Shown here piece after piece: positions 16,962 through 26,951 of a stretch of DNA of 64,000 nt. The translations under genes and the position numbers were made by a program. The notes beneath the pieces are model-generated. The model was given only the letters and a program-made list of their open reading frames with translations. It was not told the origin of the DNA and searched no databases. The first letter of the stretch is position 1. Each line of letters begins with the position of its first letter. Source of the stretch: an uncultured Gammaproteobacteria bacterium (GTDB lineage Bacteria > Pseudomonadota > Gammaproteobacteria > Pseudomonadales > Pseudohongiellaceae); assembly GCA_903853385.1 (NCBI GenBank), contig CAINTJ010000044.1, positions 1 through 64,000 on the forward strand, read 5' to 3'.

Positions 16962-17693
16962 TCACCGCAGCAGGTTTTGCAGGTGAATGGCCAGCACTTC
17001 ACCGAGAAAGTCGAGGAACAGGGTGTCGAGTGAACTGTTGAAATGTTCGCGGTCGGCACTGGCGATCAACAGCAAGGGCAGGCTGTTGCCCAGCGCCGCC
17101 CGGGCAGCGTCATTCAGTTTGAGCGGCACAATGGCGGCTGATACCAGGGGGTCGGGATGCTGCGGGAACAACAAATCGCATTGCACCTGGTTGAGCGGCC
17201 CGCAATAAGTGGTCTGCTTCTGGTAAAGCTCGCCCAGCGCAGTGCGCACGGCAGTGGAAGCAATGCATGACAGCGAACAGTCGAGCAGCAGCCCGGCATC
17301 ATTGACCAGCACCAGCGCGGAAGCGGAGGCATGGAATTCGTTGTTGAAGCGGTGTTCGATCAAGGCCTTGACGGCGTCAATCGAAGGGCACTGCAACAGC
17401 GCAAGTATCATCACGCGGGTTTTTTCAAACAGGTTGTCGTTGGCGTGAGCGTTGCTGAGGAATTCGTGGAACTGGTCTTGCAGCAGTTCCTGGCGTTCAC
17501 GAAACAGCGTCACCTGCCGTTCCAGCAGTGAAATGGCTTTGCCACTTTCATGCGGAATGGACAGTTCCATCAGCAGATCCGAGTGGTCGTGGAAAAACTG
17601 TGGATGCTGCAGCAGGAAATCGGCCACAGCCGCGGCTGTCAGCGCAGACTCGGCGGCTTCTTCAACAACGCTCAGGTCGCTTGCATCATTCAT
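16962..17693 (-). CDS. DUF484 family protein
   Basis: A 243-residue GAF-like protein of the DUF484 family, recognised by VADFLLQHPQFFHDHSDLL, SLLERQVTLFRERQ and ILALLQCPSIDAVKALIE, and by its position directly after dapF, with which it shares an ATGA overlap. Its function is unknown; it usually lies between dapF and xerC. Here xerC does not follow and glycosyltransferase genes take its place. Confidence 0.9.
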   Translation of the reverse strand: MNDASDLSVVEEAAESALTAAAVADFLLQHPQFFHDHSDLLMELSIPHESGKAISLLERQVTLFRERQELLQDQFHEFLSNAHANDNLFEKTRVMILALLQCPSIDAVKALIEHRFNNEFHASASALVLVNDAGLLLDCSLSCIASTAVRTALGELYQKQTTYCGPLNQVQCDLLFPQHPDPLVSAAIVPLKLNDAARAALGNSLPLLLIASADREHFNSSLDTLFLDFLGEVLAIHLQNLLR

Positions 17694-18520
17694 AATTCGA
17701 TTTGTCCTTCAAATACAGTAACTGCCGGGCCGGTTTTCCACACACTGGCACCGTCGCCGGCCCAGTCGATATGCAGGTCGCCGCCATGGGTGTGCACCAG
17801 CACCTGTGCATCCAGCCGGCCGAGCAAGCGGCCAGCCACTACCGCCGCACAGGCGCCGGTACCGCAAGCCAGCGTTTCGCCGGCACCGCGCTCATAGACC
17901 CGCAAGCGGATTTCGCCGCGATTGATGATCTGCATGAAACCGGCGTTGACGCGCTGCGGGAAAGCCGGATGGTGTTCTATCTGCGGGCCAAGTTCCAGCA
18001 CCGGGAATGATTCGACCTTGTCCACTACCATTACCGCATGCGGATTGCCCATGGATATGGCGCAAATCTGCAACTGCTGGCCCGCCACACACAGTGGATA
18101 GCTCACAGCCTGCTGCGTGGCATTAAAAGGAATCAGGGCCGGCGCCAGCACAGGCGGGCGCATATCCACAGTGACCTGGCCGTCCGCTTGCAGACGGGTG
18201 GCAATGGTGCCGCGCGCCATCGCGAAGGTGAGTGCGGTCTTGCTGGTAAGGCCTTGGTCGATTGCATAGCGCGTAATGCAGCGGGCGCCATTGCCGCAAT
18301 GTTCCACTTCGTCACCATCGGCGTTGAAGATGCGGTAGGCAAAATCACAGCCCGGGCTAGCGGTGGCTTCAAGGATCAGCAGCTGGTCGAAGCCGATGCC
18401 GGTCTTGCGATGACTCCACGCACGCACCAGGGTAGGGCTTAACTCAACCTGCTGTTGCAACAGATTCAGCACCATGAAGTCATTGCCGAGGCCGTGCATT
18501 TTGGTAAAGCGCAGTTGCAT
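17690..18520 (-). CDS. dapF: Diaminopimelate epimerase
   Basis: This 276-residue enzyme interconverts LL- and meso-diaminopimelate for lysine and peptidoglycan synthesis. Both catalytic cysteines are visible: C75 in EHCGNGARC and C219 in LACGTGACAA. The N-terminus MQLRFTKMHGLGNDFMV is canonical. It lies 8 bases after lysA and overlaps DUF484 by 4 bases, forming lptM-lysA-dapF-DUF484. Confidence 0.97.
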   Translation of the reverse strand: MQLRFTKMHGLGNDFMVLNLLQQQVELSPTLVRAWSHRKTGIGFDQLLILEATASPGCDFAYRIFNADGDEVEHCGNGARCITRYAIDQGLTSKTALTFAMARGTIATRLQADGQVTVDMRPPVLAPALIPFNATQQAVSYPLCVAGQQLQICAISMGNPHAVMVVDKVESFPVLELGPQIEHHPAFPQRVNAGFMQIINRGEIRLRVYERGAGETLACGTGACAAVVAGRLLGRLDAQVLVHTHGGDLHIDWAGDGASVWKTGPAVTVFEGQIEL

Positions 18521-18528
18521 GGTTGGTC

Positions 18529-19782
18529 TCAGTTGGCCAGCATGGATTCAAGGGCCAGCTGATCGGCATAGGTTTCACGCCGGCGCACCAGCGAGTGGTG
18601 AGTACCGTCCACCATCACTTCGGCAGCCCGATTGCGGGTGTTGTAGTTGGAGCTCATCGCAAAACAATAGGCGCCGGCCGACAACACGGCCAGCAAATCC
18701 CCTGGCTGCAGCGCCAGCGAGCGATCGCGCCCGAGAAAATCCGCTGATTCGCATACCGGGCCCACAATGTCCCACTGCAGCGCTGTCGCGCTGGCTGCGG
18801 GCTGCACAACCGGCACGATCTGCATTTGGGCCTGATACAGCGCCGGACGGATGATGTCATTCATGGCGCCATCAACGATTGCAAAATTCTTGGTGCCGGT
18901 TTGCTTCAGATATTCAACCCTGGTCAGCATCACGCCGGCATTGGCACAAATTGAACGACCGGGTTCAAACACCAGCGTCAGCGGGCGCGTGCCGATTTTC
19001 TGCAACAGCGCCTGCATGTATTCCTGTGGCGCCGGCGGTTGTTCCTGCTGGTATTGCACGCCGAGGCCGCCGCCCAGATCAAGATGCTCGATCACGATGC
19101 CGGCGGCTGCCAGCTGGTCAATCAGTGCCAGCATGCGGTCGAGCGCATCCAGAAACGGCGCCATCGTCGTCAACTGGGAGCCGATGTGGCAGTCCAGGCC
19201 AATGATGCGCAAGCCTGGCAAGGTGCCGGCCTGTTGATAGACCGCCAGGGCTTGCTCGATCGGGATGCCGAACTTGTTGTCTTTCATGCCGGTAGATATA
19301 TAGGGATGGGTATTGGCATCCACATCCGGATTCACGCGCAGTGAAATCGCCGCCACTTTGCCCATGGCGTGCGCAACTGCCGACAGGCGTTCCAGTTCGG
19401 GCACCGATTCCACATTGAAGCAGTGAATGCCGGCTTTGAGTGCAGCCTCCATTTCGGCGACGCTTTTGCCCACACCCGAGAAGATGATTTTGCCGGGGTC
19501 GGCGCCGGCCGCCAGCGCACGCGCCAGCTCACCGCCGGACACGATGTCGAAACCGGCACCCAGCCGGGCCAGCAGGTTCAGTACTGCCAGGTTGGAATTG
19601 GCTTTCATGGCGTAACAGATCAGGTGGGGACGCCCCTGCAGCGGTGCTTGATAGGCCAGGAAACGCTCTTCCAGCATGGCCCGGGAATAGACAAAACACG
19701 GAGTGCCATAAAGGGCGGCCACGGCGTCCAGCGACACGGCTTCGGCAAACAGCTGATGATTCTGATAGTGAAAGGCGTTCAT
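18529..19782 (-). CDS. lysA: Diaminopimelate decarboxylase
   Basis: This 417-residue PLP enzyme of the alanine-racemase-fold group turns meso-diaminopimelate into lysine. K60 in YAMKANSNLAVL is the PLP-binding lysine; HIGSQ, GGGLGVQYQ, EPGRSICANAGVM and the active-site Cys in VCESADFLGRDR are present. Its ATG overlaps the stop of the lptM gene (ATGA), so the two are translationally coupled. Confidence 0.97.
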   Translation of the reverse strand: MNAFHYQNHQLFAEAVSLDAVAALYGTPCFVYSRAMLEERFLAYQAPLQGRPHLICYAMKANSNLAVLNLLARLGAGFDIVSGGELARALAAGADPGKIIFSGVGKSVAEMEAALKAGIHCFNVESVPELERLSAVAHAMGKVAAISLRVNPDVDANTHPYISTGMKDNKFGIPIEQALAVYQQAGTLPGLRIIGLDCHIGSQLTTMAPFLDALDRMLALIDQLAAAGIVIEHLDLGGGLGVQYQQEQPPAPQEYMQALLQKIGTRPLTLVFEPGRSICANAGVMLTRVEYLKQTGTKNFAIVDGAMNDIIRPALYQAQMQIVPVVQPAASATALQWDIVGPVCESADFLGRDRSLALQPGDLLAVLSAGAYCFAMSSNYNTRNRAAEVMVDGTHHSLVRRRETYADQLALESMLAN

Positions 19783-19898
19783 GCGGAGGCAGGCCCGGCA
19801 ACGTGGGTCTTCGCAGGCGGCGGCACCAGCGGGCCTTTCTGGCCACAGCTGGCCAAAGCGAGGCAGGATACGACCAGCAACACGGTCAGCAGTTTCAT
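19779..19898 (-). CDS. lptM: LptM (YifL) small lipoprotein
   Basis: A 39-residue lipoprotein. MKLLTVLLVVSCLALASC is a lipoprotein signal peptide with lipobox LASC (Cys18), followed by GQKGPLVPPP, the hallmark of LptM. In E. coli LptM binds the LptDE translocon and helps its disulfide formation. The position directly upstream of lysA, with overlapping stop and start, is the usual one. Confidence 0.92.
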   Translation of the reverse strand: MKLLTVLLVVSCLALASCGQKGPLVPPPAKTHVAGPASA

Positions 19899-20030
19899 CG
19901 GGAACGACTCGTAGGTAACAGGCGCGGAATTATACCCGTGTGAGGGGGCAGGACGGAGAGGAAAATGCGGGAAATATGGTGTTGCCAGCGCGCCAGTGAC
20001 TACAATGCCGCTCTCTCCGGGATCCTAGTC

Positions 20031-20363
20031 ATGACTGAAGCCGAATTCCTTGCCCGCTACCAGGCCACCCTCAAGCAAATCGAAGAAGTCGTGGAGGCCG
20101 CCATCAATGACGACGATGCCGATATCGACTATGAAAGCGGCAATGACATGCTGACGCTGAGTTTTGGCAACAAGTCAGTGGCCATCATCAGCCGGCAGAC
20201 GGCAATTAGCCAGTTATGGCTGGCTGCGCGTTCAGGCGGGTTTCATTTTGACTACAAGCCGGGTCTGCAAACCTGGGTCTGCACCAGTACCGGCCAGATG
20301 CTGCCGCATATGCTGGAGACCATCTGCCAGCAGCAGGGCGGTGTGGCTATCAGTTTTGCCTAA
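20031..20363 (+). CDS. cyaY: Frataxin-like protein CyaY
   Basis: A 110-residue frataxin homologue that regulates Fe-S cluster assembly at IscS. The acidic first helix (EEVVEAAINDDDADIDYES), then LTLSFGNKSVAIISRQ and GFHFDYKPGLQTWVC are typical. I chose the ATG at 20031; a longer frame reaches across TACAAT at 20001-20006, a likely -10 box. It is divergent from lptM-lysA-dapF, the usual gammaproteobacterial arrangement, and its stop overlaps that of the convergent HDOD gene. Confidence 0.95.
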   Translation: MTEAEFLARYQATLKQIEEVVEAAINDDDADIDYESGNDMLTLSFGNKSVAIISRQTAISQLWLAARSGGFHFDYKPGLQTWVCTSTGQMLPHMLETICQQQGGVAISFA

Positions 20364-21736
20364 AGTGCCAAATCCGGCAGTGCCTGCACAGCCGCTTCCT
20401 GCTGCTGGGCCTTGCGGATCAGGTCCTGCAATACCATTGGCAACGGGGCTGAACGCGATTTGATGGCGGGCAGCAATCTGCCCAGCAGGAAGTGATCCAG
20501 CGTCTGGTCGCGGCAGCCGAGCCGGGCCAGCCAGGGGCGGGCCTGGTTGGGATTGGGCGCCGGCGCCTGCATGTTGCGCAGCCTCTCAAAGCTGCAATGG
20601 GCCAGATGCAGCACGGCGATATTGTCGCGGTGCAGCAGGGGAATGCTGTCGGGGGGCACCAGCTCGGGCCAGCTCTGGTATTGCAGGGCTGCGCTGATGT
20701 TGTCGGGAATCTGCCACTCCCGCAGCAGCATCATGCCGACAATGTCGGGATCGAGCAGGCTCATCAGAAAATCCTGTTTCGGGTTCTGGCGGCGCAACAG
20801 CAAAACCACGCTCTTGCCGATGTCATGCAGGATGCCGAGCGTGCTCAGCATCTGGGCCGAACCGGCCTTGAGGGTGAGGCTGATCTCGCTGCACAGCACG
20901 GAAATCATCATGGAATGCGCCTGCAACTGCCGGAATTCCGGGGTGTTGGGCATCGTGCTTTGCACGCCGGTGTTGATCAGCAACTGTTGCATCTGGTTGA
21001 AGCCCAGCATCATCACCGCGTGCTGGAAATCCTTGATCTTGTGGGTCAGCCCGAACCAGGCCGAGTTCACAGTGCTCAACACCGACGCAGTCAGGGACGG
21101 GTCCTGGCGCGCAATTTCAACGATGGTGCGGGTGTTGGCATTGGGATCACTCATCAAACTGGTGATCTTGGTCGAGTAGGGCGGCAACTTTGGCAGGTTG
21201 GCCAGCATGGTTTGCAGTGAAATGGCGCTCAGATAGGGCGCTTGCCGTGCCAGCAACGCGGCAGCGACGGCTGTGGCATCTGCTGCCGGCGCGGCACCTT
21301 GGGATGGACTAGTCTGGGCCAGCTGGGTGAACAGTCGGGTAAAGGTCGGCATCAGGTTCTTGTGCAAGGTCAGCTGGCTGGCCTCATCCATTTGCTGGAC
21401 CGCACTGGTATCCAGTTGCAAAACTGTCAGGGCCTGGTTGGCTTTGCAGTCGAAGGTGTAGCTGCCCTCCCATTGCAACAGCGAGGCGGGGAGGTAATCG
21501 CCGGCCAGCAATTGCATGGCGACCTGCGCGGGTTCTTGCTGGCGATAGCAGCTGACATTGCCTTCAAAAATCAGGAAGCCGGTGGTGGCGGCCTCGCCAG
21601 AGCGGAACAGCCATTCCTGCGCTTGCAGCATGCGAACACCGCCCGCGTTGAAGAGGGCAGTCAGTGCTTTTTCACTCAATCCCAGCAGGGCCGGGTGCTG
21701 GTATTTGCGAAACGGCGAATTGGTAATTGCATTCAT
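20360..21736 (-). CDS. HDOD-domain protein with cyclic-nucleotide-binding-like domain
   Basis: A 458-residue soluble protein. Residues about 20-125 resemble a cNMP-binding barrel (EWLFRSGEAATTGFLIFEG, then LLAGDYLPASLL). Residues about 190-380 are an HDOD domain (LPKLPPYSTKITSLMSDPN, then ARQDPSLTASVLSTVNSAWFG and LGILHDIGKSVVLLL). HDOD proteins are signalling or regulatory proteins usually without the catalytic HD pair. A ligand-sensing role is likely but the ligand is unknown. Its ATG lies 77 bases before the stop of the upstream MscS gene on the same strand. Confidence 0.85.
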   Translation of the reverse strand: MNAITNSPFRKYQHPALLGLSEKALTALFNAGGVRMLQAQEWLFRSGEAATTGFLIFEGNVSCYRQQEPAQVAMQLLAGDYLPASLLQWEGSYTFDCKANQALTVLQLDTSAVQQMDEASQLTLHKNLMPTFTRLFTQLAQTSPSQGAAPAADATAVAAALLARQAPYLSAISLQTMLANLPKLPPYSTKITSLMSDPNANTRTIVEIARQDPSLTASVLSTVNSAWFGLTHKIKDFQHAVMMLGFNQMQQLLINTGVQSTMPNTPEFRQLQAHSMMISVLCSEISLTLKAGSAQMLSTLGILHDIGKSVVLLLRRQNPKQDFLMSLLDPDIVGMMLLREWQIPDNISAALQYQSWPELVPPDSIPLLHRDNIAVLHLAHCSFERLRNMQAPAPNPNQARPWLARLGCRDQTLDHFLLGRLLPAIKSRSAPLPMVLQDLIRKAQQQEAAVQALPDLAL

Positions 21737-21813
21737 GGCGCATCAAAACTTCAGAGTCCTGTCCCTCCTAATCGACAGCAAAGAGGTTTTACTTGAGCCT
21801 GCGCGGGTGCTGC

Positions 21814-22629
21814 CTAAAGCTGCGGCGGCATCTGCAGGTAAACCGGTGCCGGGCGGGGCGGGATCATGATGCCGGCCTGGTCGAGCGCCAGTTTCAGTTG
21901 TTCCTGCAGTTCCGCCTTGATCGAGGCATAGTCGCTGGTAAGGACCCAGGGTCGCACAAACAGCTCGATGCTGGTGCTGCCGAGTTTGTCCACGCCGACC
22001 GTGGGGGCAGGATAAGTCAGCAGGCGCGTGTTCAGCGCCAGCACCTGCTCAATGGTCTGTTTGGCAGCAAGGAGGTTGTCTTCGCCGCTGATGCAGACCA
22101 CAAGATCGACGCGCCGGGTCGGCAGTGTGGTGGCATTGATGATGATGCCGCTGATGATGGTGGAATTGGGAATGATGATGCGCTGATTGTCAGGGGTGTT
22201 GAGCATCGTGCAGAAAATACCGATGTCATCCACCACGCCACTGCTGATGCCGGTGGTGATCGAGTCGCCGCTTTTGAAGGGCCTGAACATGATGATCATC
22301 ACGCCGGCGGCAAAATTCGACAGCGAATCCTTCAGCGCCAGGCCCACCGCCAGGCCGGCCGCACCCAGCAGCGCCAGTAACGAGGAGATATTGACGCCCA
22401 GCGTCTGCACCGAAATCAGCACCACCGCAATCATCAGGAAGCCGTAGCACAGATGGCTCAGGAACTTGACGAGGGTGTCTTCCAGATTCGACTTCTTCAT
22501 TACACGCAGCAGCACCTTGCTGAGGTGATCGACCAGCCATTTGCCCATCACAAAGATCACCAGTGCCAGTACGATCTTGCCCAGCCAGGGAGTCAGATAA
22601 AGGTCGATCAGGGGGATGTCGGTATGCAT
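21814..22629 (-). CDS. Small-conductance mechanosensitive channel (MscS family)
   Basis: A 271-residue inner-membrane protein of short MscS type. It has three hydrophobic segments, the pore-lining helix ALLGAAGLAVGLALKDSLSN with the usual Gly/Ala pattern, then AAGVMIIMFRPFKSGDSI and the beta domain with RIIIPNSTIISGII. It opens under membrane tension to release solutes during osmotic downshock. It is divergent from the ABC-F gene. Confidence 0.92.
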   Translation of the reverse strand: MHTDIPLIDLYLTPWLGKIVLALVIFVMGKWLVDHLSKVLLRVMKKSNLEDTLVKFLSHLCYGFLMIAVVLISVQTLGVNISSLLALLGAAGLAVGLALKDSLSNFAAGVMIIMFRPFKSGDSITTGISSGVVDDIGIFCTMLNTPDNQRIIIPNSTIISGIIINATTLPTRRVDLVVCISGEDNLLAAKQTIEQVLALNTRLLTYPAPTVGVDKLGSTSIELFVRPWVLTSDYASIKAELQEQLKLALDQAGIMIPPRPAPVYLQMPPQL

Positions 22630-22700
22630 GCGGGGCCTGAAGATGCGGGAAAGGGGGGGTTGGCGGGCATTCTAAGAGTGCCAAGCCACGCAAGCCACTC

Positions 22701-22706
22701 TATAAT
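22701..22706 (+). promoter_or_regulatory. Likely -10 box of the ABC-F gene
   Basis: TATAAT, followed by GCGCCCCC, lies 83 bases before the ABC-F ATG in the divergent gap with the MscS gene. The -35 element is not clear. Confidence 0.4.
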
Positions 22707-22788
22707 GCGCCCCCTTTAATGACCGGCGGCGTTCCGCCAGGTCACGGGGCCGCCTGCTGGCTCCCCCACGGACATCATTACCGCCTTC

Positions 22789-24690
22789 ATGATTACCCTC
22801 CAAGACGTCACCCTTTATCAGGGCGCCACTGCCCTGCTGGAAAAAGCCAATCTGGCCATCTATCCCGGCCAGAAAATCGGCGTGATCGGTCGCAATGGCG
22901 CTGGCAAGTCCACGCTGTTCAAGCTGTTGATGGGCGAGATGCAGCTGGATGGCGGCGAAATCCAGATGCCGGAGTGGCTGCAGCGCGCCCAGATGATGCA
23001 GGAAACCGAATCCTCCGATCGTTCGGCTGTGGACTATGTCATTGATGGCCACGTGCGTTTCCGCCAGGTGGAGCGCGCACTGGATGAGGCCACGCTGAAG
23101 GACGATCACGAGGCCATGATGCATTGCTATGCCGACATGGACGAACTTGACGGCTACAGTTTGACCAACCGCGCCGAGCAGCTGTTGATGGGGCTGGGTT
23201 TCGCGGTCAGCGATTTCACCAAGACCGTTGCCGAATTTTCCGGCGGCTGGCGCATTCGTTTGAACCTGGCACAGGCGCTGCTGCAACCTTCTGATTTGCT
23301 GCTGCTTGATGAGCCGACCAACCATCTAGATCTGGAAGCCACGCTGTGGCTGCGCAGCTGGTTGCTGAAATATCCCGGCACCGTGCTGCTGATTTCCCAC
23401 GATCGCCAGTTTCTCGATGAAGTGGTGGGCCACGTCATCAGCTTCGAGAACAAGAAGCTGATCACCTACCGCGGCAACTATTCACAATATGAATTGCAGA
23501 AAGCCGAGCGGCTGTCGCAGCAACAGGCGGTGTACGAGAAGCAGCAGTTGCGCAAGGGCGAGATCGAGGATTTTGTGCGCCGTTTCCGCGCCAAGGCCAG
23601 CAAGGCCAAGCAGGCGCAGAGTCGTCTCAAGGAATTGCAGCGCATGGTCGACATCGAGCCGGCCCATATTGATTCGCCGTTCCAGTTCCGCTTTCGCGAA
23701 GCGCCCAAGCTGCCCGATGTGGTGCTGACCTGTGAAGATGTCACCGTCGGGTACAGCACGCCGCTGTTCAGTGATTTTTCCATCACCATCAATGGCAGCT
23801 CGCGCATCGGTTTGCTTGGCCCCAACGGCCAGGGTAAATCCACCTTTCTCAAATCACTAATGGGCCATCAGCCACTGCTCGGCGGCAAGATCCATTTTCA
23901 TGAACACACGCGCGTGGGTTACTGCGCACAGCAACAGACCGACGTGCTCGACCAGGACGCCAGCCCGATGCTGCTGATGCGCCGCATCGACGAAAAAACC
24001 CCGGAACAGGAACTGCGCAACTTCCTCGGTTCGTTCGCGTTTCGCGGCGAACAGGCCGACGCCTGTATCCGGCCGTTCTCCGGCGGCGAAAAATCCCGGC
24101 TCGCCTTGGCATTGGTGGCGTGGCAGAAACCCAACCTGATGCTGATGGACGAACCCACCAACCATCTGGATCTGGAAATGGTGCATGCCTTGACGCGCGC
24201 GCTGCAGGAATATGGTGGCGCGCTGATCCTGGTGTCGCATGACCGTCATTTGCTCAACAACACGGTTGACGAATTTCTGGTGATTCGTGGTGGCCAGGTC
24301 GAGTTCTTCGACGGCTCACTCGATGACTATGAAAAAATGGTGATGGACGGTTCCACCAAGGCCCGCGACGGCGCGCCCAAGGCCAGCGCTGCGGTGGCTG
24401 CCAAACAGAACAATGACAGCAAGGAAAAACGCCAGCTGTCGGCGCAAGCGCGGGAAGACCTGAAGCCGCTGAAAGAAAAGATCCGCAAACTGGAACAGCA
24501 GCTGGACAAGGAACACAAGCAAGTGGCCACGCTGGAGCAACAGCTGGCGGATCCCGCGCTCTATGAGGACACCAACAAAGCCAAGCTGGCCAAGCTGGTG
24601 CAGCAGCAGGGCGAATTGAAACGGCTGCTCGCAGTGACTGAAGAGAACTGGTTGCAGGCGACGACGGAGCTGGAAGCCATCTCACTCTAA
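22789..24690 (+). CDS. yheS: ABC-F family ATPase, YheS type
   Basis: A 633-residue soluble protein with two ABC ATPase domains and no membrane segment. The Walker A motifs are GRNGAGKST (about residue 34) and GPNGQGKST (about 343); signature motifs are FSGGWRIRLNLAQALL and FSGGEKSRLALALVAW; Walker B regions are LLLLDEPTNHLDLEA and LMLMDEPTNHLDLEM. A charged coiled-coil C-terminus (REDLKPLKEKIRKLEQQL) fits YheS. ABC-F proteins act on the ribosome; YheS is thought to relieve stalled translation. Confidence 0.92.
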   Translation: MITLQDVTLYQGATALLEKANLAIYPGQKIGVIGRNGAGKSTLFKLLMGEMQLDGGEIQMPEWLQRAQMMQETESSDRSAVDYVIDGHVRFRQVERALDEATLKDDHEAMMHCYADMDELDGYSLTNRAEQLLMGLGFAVSDFTKTVAEFSGGWRIRLNLAQALLQPSDLLLLDEPTNHLDLEATLWLRSWLLKYPGTVLLISHDRQFLDEVVGHVISFENKKLITYRGNYSQYELQKAERLSQQQAVYEKQQLRKGEIEDFVRRFRAKASKAKQAQSRLKELQRMVDIEPAHIDSPFQFRFREAPKLPDVVLTCEDVTVGYSTPLFSDFSITINGSSRIGLLGPNGQGKSTFLKSLMGHQPLLGGKIHFHEHTRVGYCAQQQTDVLDQDASPMLLMRRIDEKTPEQELRNFLGSFAFRGEQADACIRPFSGGEKSRLALALVAWQKPNLMLMDEPTNHLDLEMVHALTRALQEYGGALILVSHDRHLLNNTVDEFLVIRGGQVEFFDGSLDDYEKMVMDGSTKARDGAPKASAAVAAKQNNDSKEKRQLSAQAREDLKPLKEKIRKLEQQLDKEHKQVATLEQQLADPALYEDTNKAKLAKLVQQQGELKRLLAVTEENWLQATTELEAISL

Positions 24691-24762
24691 CTCACAAATA
24701 TTTGCCGGGACTTGCGCGGGTTCATGCTGCCAATCGTCGCATGCAGTCTGGGGGGTCATGCT

Positions 24763-24786
24763 GTTACCGCAAGGAATGCCGGTAAC
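24763..24786. repeat. Short inverted repeat between yheS and cytochrome b561 genes
   Basis: GTTACC and GGTAAC flank a 12-base spacer in the 241-base gap between two convergent genes. It may act as a terminator, but no T-tract follows. I see no gene in the gap. Confidence 0.3.
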
Positions 24787-24931
24787 GAAAGCTGCCATTA
24801 TTTCCCCAACACAAATTCTGCGGGCGCTGGTGCTGTCACGAGGGGGCGGTTTGCGCATGGGTGTCCCCTTGCTACAGGCAGGATATTGTTATTTTGACCC
24901 GGCCGATCCTCGGTGGCAGATGCTCAGCGAG

Positions 24932-25498
24932 TCAATCCTTGGTGGCTTTACTGCGCACCAGCCAGCGCGGCATCATCGAGGCCAATACCCCATCCTTGAG
25001 TATCAGGTGGTGGTAGAGCGCAGCCACGGCATGCAAGCCGGCCAGCCACAGGATGACATCGCCGAGCCAGCCATGCAGTTCGGCAATACTGGCTCCCACA
25101 CTATGCGACTCACTCACCAGCGAATTGAGGTTGATGCCACCCAGCAGGGTCAGCGGATGTCCGGTCAGCCAGGCGCCGGCGATGGCAGTCAGCGGCACCG
25201 CCAGCAACAGCACATACAAACCACGCTGAACAATTTTGGCCGAGAGAGTCATCCAGCGCGCTGCGGGCGGCTCTTGCGGCACCACCGCATTGGCGCGCCA
25301 GAGGATGCGCAGCACGGCCAGCACCAGCACGATCATGCCCAGTGTCTCGTGCAGCTGGCGATCAGCATCACGGCCGGCCGCATAGACGCGTGCTTCCGAA
25401 CCGCCGGGCCCGTAAATAAAGGCAATCACCACCAGGATGGCAGTGAGCCAGTGCAGAATCAGACCGACGGTGCTGTAGCGGGTGGTGACTGTGTTCAT
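24932..25498 (-). CDS. Cytochrome b561 (CybB/YodB type)
   Basis: A 188-residue inner-membrane di-heme b cytochrome with four membrane helices. H16 in LILHWLTAILV, HETLGMIVLVLAVLRILWR, a third His in LHGWLGDVILWLAGLHAVAALYHH and the final YHHLILKDGVL are typical. The family oxidises ubiquinol and can pass electrons to superoxide or periplasmic carriers. It is a different branch from the b cytochrome at 5184-5936. It follows argH on the same strand after a 73-base gap. Confidence 0.9.
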   Translation of the reverse strand: MNTVTTRYSTVGLILHWLTAILVVIAFIYGPGGSEARVYAAGRDADRQLHETLGMIVLVLAVLRILWRANAVVPQEPPAARWMTLSAKIVQRGLYVLLLAVPLTAIAGAWLTGHPLTLLGGINLNSLVSESHSVGASIAELHGWLGDVILWLAGLHAVAALYHHLILKDGVLASMMPRWLVRSKATKD

Positions 25499-25571
25499 GT
25501 GGGGTTACTTCCTGAGGTGGGTGAACGCCAGGCTTTAAGCGCTTGTTGTTGCTTCTACTTAGTCGGCAGTG

Positions 25572-26951
25572 TCAGACGAGTTTGGCCCGGGCCCTGGCAA
25601 TTGCTGCCTTCACCTGTGTGGGGGCAGTGCCGCCGATATGGTTGCGGGCGTTCACCGAACCTTCCAGGCTCAGCACACCATAAACATCGTTGTCGATGGT
25701 TGCGCTGAATTGTTGCAGTTCGGTCAGCGACAGCTCGCTCAGGTCTTTGCTGTGGCGGATACCGTAGGCCACGCTCTTGCCCACCACTTCATGCGCGTCA
25801 CGGAACGGCATGCCTTTCTTCACCAGATAGTCGGCAAGGTCGGTGGCGGTGGCGTAGCCTTTGGCAGCGGCGAGGCGCATGTGGGCTTTCTTCGGCTTGA
25901 TGGCCGGAATCATGTCGGCATAGGCTTTCAGGCAATCCTTGATGGTATCGAGCGTATCGAACAGCGGCTCTTTGTCTTCCTGGTTGTCCTTGTTGTAGGC
26001 CAGCGGCTGGCCTTTCATCAGCATCAGCAGACTTACCAGATGGCCGGTCACGCGGCCGCTCTTGCCACGCACCAGCTCGGGCACGTCGGGATTTTTCTTT
26101 TGCGGCATGATCGAGGAGCCGGTGCAGAAACGGTCAGGCAGGTCGATGAAGTCGAACTGCGAGGAGGTCCACAGCACCAGTTCTTCCGAGAAGCGCGACA
26201 GGTGGGTCATGATCAGGCTGGCAGCGGCGCACAGCTCGATCGCGAAATCACGGTCACTGACCGAGTCGAGTGAATTCTCGGTAGGTTTGTCGAAACCGAG
26301 CAGCGCAGCAGTGAGTTCGCGATCAATCGGATAAGTGGTGCCGGCCAGCGCTGCCGCGCCCAGCGGGCACTGGTTCATGCGCTTGCGACAATCCCGCATG
26401 CGGCTGTGATCACGTTCCAGCATTTCAAACCACGCCAGCAAATGGTGGCCAAAGGTCACCGGCTGTGCGGTTTGCAGATGCGTGAAGCCGGGCATGATGG
26501 TGCCGGCTTCATGCTCAGCCACATCCAGGAGGCCGGTTTGCACAGCACGGATCAGTGCAAGCACGGTGTCGATTTCATCGCGCACAAACAAGCGGATGTC
26601 GGTGGCCACCTGATCATTGCGCGAGCGGCCGGTGTGCAATTTCTTGCCGGTGGCACCGATGCGGTCAGTGAGGCGGCTCTCGATGTTCATGTGCACATCT
26701 TCCAGCTTTACCGACCACTCGAAGCGGCCGGCTTCGATGTCCTCTTTAATGGCAGCAAGCCCGTCAATGATCTGCTGCTTTTCCTCCTCAGTGAGAATGC
26801 CGACCTGGGCCAGCATGGTGGCATGCGCGATCGAGCCACGGATGTCGACCGCATACAAGCGCTGGTCAAAACCGACGGAGGCGGTAAAACGCTCAACGAA
26901 GGCGTCAGTGGGTTCGGAAAAGCGGCCGCCCCAGAGTTTGTCCTGGCTCAT
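25572..26951 (-). CDS. argH: Argininosuccinate lyase
   Basis: This 459-residue enzyme splits argininosuccinate into arginine and fumarate. The N-terminus [20 protein letters not shown] and the superfamily signature [15 protein letters not shown] are canonical, as are [11 protein letters not shown] and [16 protein letters not shown]. It is divergent from hemC, as in Pseudomonas. Confidence 0.97.
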   Translation of the reverse strand: MSQDKLWGGRFSEPTDAFVERFTASVGFDQRLYAVDIRGSIAHATMLAQVGILTEEEKQQIIDGLAAIKEDIEAGRFEWSVKLEDVHMNIESRLTDRIGATGKKLHTGRSRNDQVATDIRLFVRDEIDTVLALIRAVQTGLLDVAEHEAGTIMPGFTHLQTAQPVTFGHHLLAWFEMLERDHSRMRDCRKRMNQCPLGAAALAGTTYPIDRELTAALLGFDKPTENSLDSVSDRDFAIELCAAASLIMTHLSRFSEELVLWTSSQFDFIDLPDRFCTGSSIMPQKKNPDVPELVRGKSGRVTGHLVSLLMLMKGQPLAYNKDNQEDKEPLFDTLDTIKDCLKAYADMIPAIKPKKAHMRLAAAKGYATATDLADYLVKKGMPFRDAHEVVGKSVAYGIRHSKDLSELSLTELQQFSATIDNDVYGVLSLEGSVNARNHIGGTAPTQVKAAIARARAKLV

